The notes beneath the pieces are model-generated. The model did not search any database and had not been told where the DNA came from. It worked only from the letters and a program-made list of their open reading frames with translations. From Grifola frondosa (lineage: Eukaryota; Basidiomycota; Agaricomycetes; Polyporales; Grifolaceae), in contig LUGG01000018.1 in NCBI GenBank assembly GCA_001683735.1, forward strand, positions 310,001-374,000: a DNA stretch of 64,000 nt, written 5' to 3'. The position numbers were made by a program, and so were the translations under genes. Positions 56,557 to 64,000 of this stretch are shown here, in pieces. How positions within the stretch are numbered: the first letter of the stretch is position 1; the number at the start of each line of letters is the position of its first letter.

Positions 56557-58729
56557 CGAGTCAACGACTGGGTTCAAACGTACCCATTCGGAACTGTGTC
56601 GGATTCGACTTGCGGACGGGAATGATCTCTCTATCCATCTTGTATGCGGGTTTTGTAACGATCCGCTTATATTCCGACCGGAGGCCTGTTACCAGTGCAC
56701 GAGACAAGTGAGGCTGAATCATGCATGCATCAGGGCGGGATAGGCGCATAGCCATCGTCGAACGCGTGCGGACGACGACCGACACGGCGCCGACGAATGA
56801 AAACCTGGTCCCAACCACAGAAATCGTCGGCATCCGATGTCCTCTTATGGTAATCACAATCACAGCGCCGGGTACTAACTTTTTCACCCGGATGACTAAG
56901 CCCATTTCGAAGCCACTTCGGGGTCTCTCGCCCGATCGTCCATAATTACAATCCGCCACTTGTCCTGCAGCAACCTGCCATAGGTCCTATAGCTAATAGG
57001 CTCCTATGGGGAGCTTCAGACGGGCTCGCAGAGTCAAGTCATAACCCGCTTGCGACTGCTTGCGACTGCTTGCGACTGCTTGCGACGGTCAAGCTGAAAC
57101 AGAGGGACAACAATGTTACGACAACGGCAGCCGACACAAACCACGGAACTTGCACAGCTTGCGACATATTGTATCGTCGCGCAATTCCTTTTCAGAATTC
57201 ACCATCAATTTTTTGATTCGACGGGGAATGGCGACTATGGTAGAGGTTCGGAGGTCGCCGACGAATGCTCGGTTCTCGCTAGTCCCCGGTCCCCGAACTC
57301 CTATAAAATCTCCGCCATGCCTGGTCCGATGGGCGGTTCTTCTCGTTTTCCCTCGTAATCAGCATCAGTGGGCCCAATCATTGTCAGAGCTGACGCCCCC
57401 AACATGCACATCACTAAGCATATCTTACTTTCAGACCCCCAGAACATTCCAGAGAGAGAACGGACGTTCTGTCTGTATATGGTTGCTCTTCTTTCTCCTG
57501 CTTGGCACGGCTACCTGCAATGCGCAGCATTACGCTTCGGGCTTCCAGGGACAGAAGACGTTCGGCCGTCAGTGCTATTGGTCCTAATCTTACGGTAAGT
57601 GCATTCCGCCTCGGGATCTGTATAGACCAGGTCCACCGTGATGTTTCTTCGACGTCATGACGTTCTCAACGTCTCCACATGTGACTGCTGAGAGAGACAT
57701 GGGGCGGGGGCGTGCTCTGTGATGCCATACATTCGCAGGACTTCAGTATGAGCCATATTTTTTGTACATGATGACCTAAGACGCCTCGCCAGCCTCACTT
57801 CTTGGTAGAGCTGAATATTTCAGGACATCTTATACGTGGTGGCAAACTTGAGAGTGCTGTTGCCCAGCCACTTGGCTTCGGCTTTCGGTCTCTCGATTTG
57901 CGCCGTAGACCCGGTACGGGTGAACAACTCGCGGATAACGTTCCTCCTGCAAGGGCTCGCTCTCTACACCAGATCCACTATTTTATTTCTCCGTGCTATA
58001 CGTCGATTGCGGAGAAACTTCGGGCTACAAGTGGTCCTCTTGTCGAAGGCACAGAGGATTATATAGCTACATCTGCGTGTAGTCGTTTCTTAATGAGCAA
58101 GTGAAAGTAAATGGCCAACAGCGAGTCAATATTCTCGCAAGTAAATCCCGAGAAATGCCTATACTTCGAGCAAATTAACGTAAGAAACTCCATTCGCAGG
58201 TGCCGTCTCGGACGACCCAAGTTCTAACCCTAGCTCGGGGCTATTGCAGTGAGCCACTTGCGGGTCAAGTCCGTGCAGCGTGTGGCTTATAGCAGTAGGT
58301 CGCATGGTACATGTACTGATATGATTAGTTCAAGGAGACTTGAAACAGAGCGCGCGCCGGAAGTGGCGTTGGCGCCTTTTGACCCAACTTGAAGTCAACA
58401 TTTGAGCGACGAGACAATAGAGAAAATACGCACGAAAGTAGGATTGCTCATTTACGAGTATCTAAGCGATGACAGACTCGTCAACAGCAATTCCCAAGGA
58501 AAAGAAACAATGAAAATCCTCACAGCGAGTGATTGTAGCAAATCTGCCACTTGCGAACACATGGTCGACTCATGCCATGTTGGAGCTGACTAAGCTCGAG
58601 GGGGTCTTCGAATATCACTTTGATAAAGCATCCTCAATATCAGTCCTAAACCTCATGCAAGACAATTCAATCACGAAAGCGATCGTCAACATCAACTTGA
58701 AGTAAACTGCGCTCCGTATGTTACGGGTT
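56557..58729. other. Intergenic region, no defended gene
   Basis: It contains a 10-bp tandem repeat at 57,049-57,088. A plus-strand TATAAAA at 57,302 is followed by a stretch with a strong hydrophobic segment (VCIWLLFFLLLGTATCNA near 57,475-57,530) ending QCYWS and a stop at 57,587. This could be the end of a small secreted or membrane peptide gene, but no start, splice pattern or family is established. The rest to 58.7 kb shows nothing supported. Confidence 0.35.
57049..57088. repeat. Four tandem 10-bp units
   Basis: CTTGCGACTG is repeated three times, with a fourth copy CTTGCGACGG, head to tail. Confidence 0.85.
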
Positions 58730-60501
58730 CGTTATCGTTTCATCATGAGCCTCGCGTTCCGATTCTCCTCAATCTCTTCAAGCAACAATACCTCGTCCTC
58801 GGTGTAATTTTGGAGAGTCACTGCTCATGGTATGACCGTGGTACCCTCCAGGCTGAAAATTGCAATGTATGCATTGAGATCAACATTTGTGTCTCAACTC
58901 GCGGGCAATGAGACTGCGAGCTTACATTGTGGGATAAATCTATCTGTATCAAGGTCTACAAGGTCACATCTTGAAAAAAGAATCATAAGTCTTCAAAGTC
59001 GAGTACAGTTCTTCCATCCATATGTACGGTCATGGTAACCAGATCCACCTGTGCTGGGCATCAGTGCATGTACGTAAACAAGTAAAAGGATACGAATGGT
59101 GACGTACCATCCAGGAGTTTCCTTCATCGTTGACACCCCGCGGTACACCAGCTTGACGAAAGTAATCAAGGGTGTCCTAAAATCCACGACTCGTCAGATA
59201 TGACGCCACCGAGGACACCATAAATGTTATGGTTACACAATCCTTAGTCTGAGGGGGTACGCAATGAGGATCTGCGGAGGCTCTCAATGACGTGCAATGA
59301 AATCCTACATGTACTGCATGTATGGTGAATGCCCTCCTACGCGATCCTTTCAGCGATATACAACATACTGTTTTGAAAATGAATCCTTTGGCACCAGGGT
59401 TATCTATATAAACGTGGTGCGAGAATATCAGTCCTACCTGGAGCGTTCCCTTGTATAACAACTGCATGAAAAGGGTCTGATCGCAAGTATCTCAATGTCT
59501 GCATAATATTCGGATACCTTTCAATAAAACGAGAGATTTTAATGTCTTCAATAAAGTCAGAAGAGCATAAGGCTAACCACATTGCTTTTCGAAACTCGAT
59601 CTGACGTTTGAACTCGGCATTGAGCGGTGGGAAGCCGTTGACAATAACAGACACCTTATCAGACAACCTCCTTGCCTTGCATACTACGACATGTCTGTGT
59701 TACATATGTTCATATAGCTTTTTTTCCAAAATTAGATCGTCTCGGGTGTAGAGCTTAAGCTAAAAATATAATGTAAGCTTCGGGCATCAGAATTCGCAAG
59801 CAAACTTACTGTTCCATCATAGGTCGACGTCCGATCAAGAGAGCGAATTATATTAGAGCATTTACGGGTCAAAGAATCCTCCGAGTCTTGTGCATGTTTC
59901 TCCATCACGAGTTGCATACGGGATAGGCGGCGATCGAAGTGAATGGTCGAGTGAATTTGGTGGAAGTGTCAAGATGACTGTTTAGAACCACAAGTACAGG
60001 ACAGACAGGACTTACCTGGAATACTTTAACCGCGTCTTCTAGCCTTGCGGTTAATCGGTTTACGTCGTCTTCGATGCGCCCGCGCACCACCAAGATCGAC
60101 TTGTTTGCTCTTTTTGTCACGCATGCATCGATCAGCTCAAGAGCGCTGGAAGTGGATGAACTGCATTCATATTAGCCATAAGAAGACACATACCACAGAA
60201 GTGCAGCAACATGATTAGCAATGCTCGACGATTCAGCGCAATCATCTCTACCGCGCAGCCCTTCGCACACGTCCAGAGCTAACGTGCTAACCGCTTGGCG
60301 AGCTCTAAACAACTATCACTGCTACGTTTAAGTCTCTAGAGGCTCCAATAAAGTCTATCTATATATTGATGAGTTCGCCAGACATACCTCGCTAGTCGTC
60401 GCGACATGAAGGGCAGCCTCGACGACGCCTCTCACGAAGGGCACAGGTAGCATCTCCGCGACCTTTTCTGCGATTTGAAATGATTCGATGACATTTCCCA
60501 T
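58730..60501 (-). CDS. Multi-exon gene with MLKL/HeLo-like helical N-terminus
   Basis: It starts at ATG 60,501: MGNVIESFQIAEKVAEMLPV then PFVRGVVEAALHVATTSE, a GTATGT donor, then QAVSTLALDVCEGLRGRDDC and SSIANHVAALLC. After a 33-bp gap with GTATGT...TGCAG come ALELIDACVTKRANKSILVV and RLTARLEDAVKVFQ, then LSRMQLVMEKHAQDSEDSLT and SNIIRSLDRTSTYDG. This regular amphipathic pattern is like the four-helix N-terminal domains (MLKL-like) placed before kinase or NACHT domains in agaricomycete signalling proteins. Family assignment is by resemblance only. A later exon (59,666-59,410) has VSVIVNGFPPLNAEFKRQIE. A plausible C-terminus, EDEVLLLEEIEENRNARLMM, lies near 58,735. No kinase or NACHT motif was seen. 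The junction near 60,300 appears to lack two bases. Confidence 0.5.
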
Positions 60502-60944
60502 ATTCTGGGCGTGGTGGAAGAAGCTAAGCAACACGACAGTGGCTCCAAGGAGGGCGTCTCAGTCGTACTACCATTACATCAGCAAAAACTCGCCCCGCAG
60601 GTACCCAATGTAGGCGCTTACCAGATACCGCATATGGGCAAGAGGCGACAAGCGACTACACGAGGCTACCAGACGCCTGCATATGGCCGGAGGCTACAAG
60701 AGGCTGCACGCGTCCAGTGCAGCCATTGTAATCTCTGTAGATACATTGTAATACCTTTATATATTTTATTCTCCGTTATTAGTCAAAATGTTTCGAGTGC
60801 AAAATAAGTTTATTAAGAGAAGTCCGGGCTACTACTACAATGCCCCAAATCCCTCCAGCTCGTCCTCATCGCCGTCAGGACCCACGAGCTCCTCCCCATC
60901 CTCCGGCCCAAGATCCGGTTCGATGGCGTCGTCGTCACTCCCCT

Positions 60945-61058
60945 CCCCGTTCTCCCCGTCCTCTCCGTCCTCTCCGTCTTCTGCGTCCTCTCCCTCCTCT
61001 CCGTCCTCTCCGTCTTCTGCATCCTCCCCGTCTTCTGCATCCTCCCCGTCTTCTGTGT
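60945..61058. repeat. 9-bp coding minisatellite (TCCGTCCTC-type)
   Basis: About twelve variant copies of a 9-base unit, plus-strand TCCGTCCTC or CCGTCTTCT, coding GED or AED on the minus strand. Related units occur at 61,789-61,820 beyond the insert. Confidence 0.7.
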
Positions 61059-61788
61059 CTATGGTGCACGAGCTGTGTCAGGACCGATTTTGGATTGAGA
61101 ATTTAAAATCCCCATCAACTCTTAACTTCCGACCGGCGCCTATCAAATTCTGATATCATAACTGAAATTACATGCCGAAACTACATTATGGAACCCCTGG
61201 TGTCGACGACGACCCCACACTGTTTATTCACCATTTTGTACCTATTTACACCCTTTAGTGTCAAAGAGAAAATATCTTCCGCGAGGACCCTATTTTTCTT
61301 GATTTACATGGCCTCTCTCCATTCGGCGCCGGCCAGATACCCACCGGTATCTCTGCAATTCAGGGATATGGCTCCGTCCGATGCCGTCCGGAGCCGACGG
61401 AGATAAGATTATTTCTGTGATGCGCGGTTGAGCGTGAGAACTTAGTTTCCGTCTCTTAAGCGCCCTTTCAACGTTAAGTAACAAGAACCTTATGTTATTC
61501 TAATGTCATTTTTTGTTATGCAAGGTACTATAAATTGTTTGAGTCCTATCATGCATCAAAATAGATTTTTTATAAGCTAAATAAACTACGGACATTAGGA
61601 TTTCCAAATATCCAAGTCTGAGCTCACTGTCAGAAACGATGAAGAAAAGGTTGCGGGATGTCACCGGGGGGATTACATAAGGAAGTTTCAGGAGGTTAAT
61701 TTGATAGACGCCGGTCGGAAATTAAGAGTTGATGGGGATTTTAGATTCTCAATCCAAAATCGGTCCTGACACAGCTCGTGCACCGTAG
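61059..61788. mobile_element. 730-bp element with 91-bp terminal inverted repeats
   Basis: Left terminus 61,059-61,149 and right terminus 61,698-61,788 are inverted copies differing at four positions, all C/T. The outer ends read CTATGGTGCACGAGCTG and, inverted, CTACGGTGCACGAGCTG. The interior has no credible gene. No clear target duplication is visible. TA occurs at both ends (61,060-61,061 and 61,786-61,787) if the boundary is moved in by three bases. On the minus strand the ends supply a GT and an AG. A MITE of unknown superfamily is the plain reading. Confidence 0.75.
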
Positions 61789-62047
61789 CGTCCTCTCCGT
61801 CCTCTCCATCCTCTCCGTCTGCCGCATGGTTGTCTGGTTCCATATCCTCGTCCTCGTCGTCATCTTCTACCATCAGCAAAAACTTGAAACTCCGGTGGTC
61901 TTTGCAGCACCTGGCCAGATGCGCGCTATCTGGCAGAGGTGGCCACGAGGCTACCAGACATTGGGCGTCTTGCCAAATGGGTGCAAATGCCCAGCAGATT
62001 GCGTGAGTCCTACACGTGCATGTAATCACGTAGATTGTAGAGTACAT

Positions 62048-62534
62048 AGTGTGCAGTACAGTAACACAGCGTGGACTGCATTTTGATACAATAAAAATAT
62101 TTTTCTGGTGCTACAATTTACACTGTGCAAATCATAGCACTCCGAAGCCTTCCAAGTCATCGTCGTCTCCATCTCAAACAATATTCTACTATATGCTCGG
62201 ATCCAGAGTCCTCTTCACCCGAATCGTCCGCTGCGTCGGTATCACCTTCTGACCCACGGCCGCTCTCGGAATCTAAGTCCGCCTGTACATATCTCCTCCA
62301 CCTCTTCCTCATCCTCGTCTACTTCTCCCGCGTCCTCTTGAATCCTCGGCATTTGCGGCAGTGGAATATTTGCTGCCAGATCGGTGATCCCCTTGCGCTC
62401 CTAACCCTACTCGCTCTCCATTCTCCTCTCCCCTACGCCTCTAGCTGCCTTGCACCTCTTCTCTCCCTCCTCCATGTTACACCCATCGCTCTCCACAGAG
62501 CCATCTTCCCCCGACCTGCTCACCCTCACCGGCG
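62048..62534. other. Intergenic region with a minus-strand acidic coding trace
   Basis: The minus-strand stretch near 62,390-62,160 reads IQEDAGEVDEDEEEVEEI and, in another frame, GSEGDTDAADDSGEEDSGSE. It is probably another fragment of an acidic-tailed gene. No start or domain was found. Confidence 0.35.
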
Positions 62535-64000
62535 ATGCCCCCACCACTCATGGTCATCTCAAACTGTCTCCCCAAGGATGCTCATGGCGAGTACCACTTC
62601 AAGATGTCCTCTGGCCAGCGGTCTCGTTTCCGCCCTCTCTGGCTGCAAAAAGTCCATGTCCTTCACCTGGATAGGCTGACCCGGCTTTTCCATCCCCCTC
62701 AAGGACCGCCCCATCATCAACCGCCGCCTCATGGACAAGTACTCCTGCCGCGCCGTATACCTCGACGACAACGTTGCAGACCAACATTACAATGGCTTCA
62801 GCAACTCCATCCTCTGGCCCCTCTTCCACTACCACCCCGGTGAAATGAATTTCAACGAGGAGAACTGGCTCGCTTATTGCTAGGCTAATGCTCCTTCCCA
62901 TGCTCCTCCGCACTCTCATGGACGGCCCCCAAAACGTCAGCGAGGCAACCGGCGTTGAGCTCGACTGCTTCCTTGACGGCATCGAGATGGACGACATCCC
63001 CCACGCCGGTATCGTGATATCAAGATCGGCCTCTTCTTGCACACCCCGTTCCCATCCAGTGAGATCTACAGGTGAGTTCCCTTCGCAGTCGCCTTCGCTC
63101 TGCTCCATGTTCCCCCCCCCCTCGACCCGAGCATGATCGCAGCGAAGTTTCTCATACGCAGAGGCTTTCCTATCGCATCATATGTCGCCTGTCATGCCTG
63201 TCACTTCTCGGTCCGAGCGCCATTCAGCATGGTATGCTCCACCACGCTCGTGTTTCGGCTTGGCTGCTGTACCCACGCATATACGCATTAATTCGTGTCC
63301 ACAACTTCCTGACGTGCCCTCAGAATCCTCCCAGTGTGGCGCGAGATCATGCTCGGGTTCTTGTTTTCAGACCTCATCGGCTTCTATACTTACAACTACG
63401 CCCGGCATTCTCTCGTCGTGGACGCGCATCCTTGCACTACCTATGATGCCAAACGGTGTCGAGTTCGAGGGGCGTCTCGCGCACGTAGGCACGTTTCCCA
63501 TCGGTATCGACCTGAGCTCCTTCATTGGGGTGTGCCGTTCCCCGGCTTCGTGCACTGCGCACGCTGACGTCGCGAGCAGAACTTGAAGAAGGAGAGCGTG
63601 CAGAAATGGATCAAACAGGTTGAGCAGCGCTTCGTGCACGTGAAGGTCATCGTGGGCATCGACCGCCTTGACCACATCAAGGGCATGCCGCAGAAGCTGC
63701 ATGCACTCGAGCTCTTCCTCACACAACATCCTGAGTGGATCGGCAAAGTGCGTCGCTCCTGCTCACTCCTTCCCTATATGTACATTCTGCTAACGGCGCG
63801 TAGGTCGTGCTTGCGCAGCTTGCAGTGCCATCGCGGCAGGACGTGGAGGAGTACCAGAACCTGCGCGTGACGGTGAACGAGCTCGTGGGGCGCATTAACG
63901 GGCGCTTCGGGATGGTGGATTTCATGCCGATACACTTTATGCACAAGAGTCTGCCCTTCGACGAGCTGTGTGCACTGTACGCCGTGAGTGACGTGTGTCT
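62535..64000 (+). pseudogene. Alpha,alpha-trehalose-phosphate synthase, degenerate copy, cut by window edge
   Basis: The family makes trehalose-6-phosphate from UDP-glucose and glucose-6-phosphate. Pieces in order are MVISNCLPKDAHGEYHFKMS, SGLVSALSGCKKSMSFTWIG, PGFSIPLKDRPIINRRLMDK, LDDNVADQHYNGFSNSILWP, FHYHPGEMNFNEENWLAY, IGLFLHTPFPSSEIYR, REIMLGFLFSDLIGFYTYNY, MPNGVEFEGRLAHVGTFPIG, VIVGIDRLDHIKGMPQKLHA, VPSRQDVEEYQNLRVTVNEL and FMPIHFMHKSLPFDELCALY. Introns are visible near 63,073, 63,535 and 63,750. Lesions: SNRLP reads SNCLP, WIGW ends in TGA at 62,677, TAG lies at 62,881, about 25 residues including the HDYHLM motif are missing at 62,887, and two bases are inserted near 63,018. Loss of these substrate-binding residues points to a pseudogene, though an assembly fault is possible. 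Confidence 0.85.

Larger units (their letters stand above)
60835..62047 (-). pseudogene. Acidic-repeat protein gene interrupted by a 730-bp element
   Basis: On the minus strand, LLMVEDDDEDEDMEPDNHAA and a (GED)n tract (about 61,880-61,789) are continued after the insert by EDGEDAEDGEDGEEGEDAED and similar (61,058-60,900). It ends GDEDELEGFGAL and a TAG at 60,835. Removing 61,059-61,788 exactly keeps the GED frame. The Asp/Glu-rich tail is coded by a GGAGAGGAC-type 9-bp repeat. Function is unknown. Acidic tails are common on nuclear and transposon-borne proteins. The opposite-strand Ser/Pro open frame (60,788-61,153) is its shadow. Confidence 0.5.

Noticed and set aside
60788..61153. Ser/Pro-rich plus-strand open frame
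   Set aside because: It is the complement of the acidic GED repeat and runs into the inverted terminus of the 730-bp element. The minus-strand acidic frame is better supported.
61688..61790. Conserved-looking peptide (HELCQDRFWIENLKS) shared by two opposite open frames
   Set aside because: Both occurrences are translation of the 91-bp inverted termini, not a protein domain.
1..64000. CRISPR arrays, phage or bacterial operons
   Set aside because: No regularly spaced identical repeats. Spliced genes and element types indicate a fungal nuclear sequence.

Overview
The window looks like a basidiomycete (Agaricomycete-type) chromosome. Protein-coding genes carry short 50-66 bp GT-AG introns. The mobile elements (chromodomain gypsy, Plavaka-type and tnp2-type transposases) and the host genes (bHLH factor, PTP, DHA1 transporter, trehalose-phosphate synthase) resemble fungal basidiomycete families. 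No rRNA, tRNA, CRISPR array or prokaryotic operon signal was found.

The window splits into two compartments. From about 1 to 41.8 kb it is AT-rich, very poor in CG dinucleotides, and made almost entirely of transposon debris. From about 41.8 to 64 kb it is GC-rich and carries host genes. A young Ty3/gypsy chromovirus (607-7776, minus strand) sits inside the AT-rich part. It has 401-bp LTRs, a 5-bp target duplication, a polypurine tract, and a primer-binding site complementary to its own LTR (Tf1-like self-priming). It remains CG-rich, so it arrived recently. All six differences between its LTRs are CpG transitions.

The AT-rich part continues with degraded repeats (7.8-17.7 kb), a tnp2-type transposase relic (17.78-18.66 kb), and a satellite of about 70/110-bp units (18.88-19.56 kb). 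A Plavaka-type transposase gene follows (about 23.8-35.0 kb) with a divergent DUF6532-like gene beside it. That transposase is split by an 8.03-kb nested element (25,584-33,616) flanked by an 11-bp direct repeat. The nested element carries a tnp2-type transposase on the minus strand and a second, divergent, Ser/Ala/Pro-rich gene on the plus strand. Four copies of one 379-382 bp hAT-like MITE, each with a perfect 8-bp target duplication, lie at 20.1, 36.2, 37.1 and 40.9 kb. A 213-bp fold-back MITE lies at 39.25 kb.

The gene-rich part holds a bHLH transcription factor (minus, 43.5-45.1 kb), an atypical protein tyrosine phosphatase with the HCTAGKDRSG loop (plus, 49.1-50.2 kb), and a DHA1-type MFS transporter (minus, 54.2-56.45 kb). 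A multi-exon gene with an MLKL/HeLo-like helical N-terminus (minus, 58.7-60.5 kb) comes next. Then come an acidic-repeat gene interrupted by a 730-bp element with 91-bp inverted termini (60.8-62.0 kb), and a trehalose-6-phosphate synthase copy that runs off the right edge (plus, 62.5 kb to end). The TPS copy has nonsense codons and lacks the HDYHLM motif, so it looks like a pseudogene. Other conserved genes carry only single-base shifts, mostly in homopolymer runs, which suggests residual sequencing error rather than decay.
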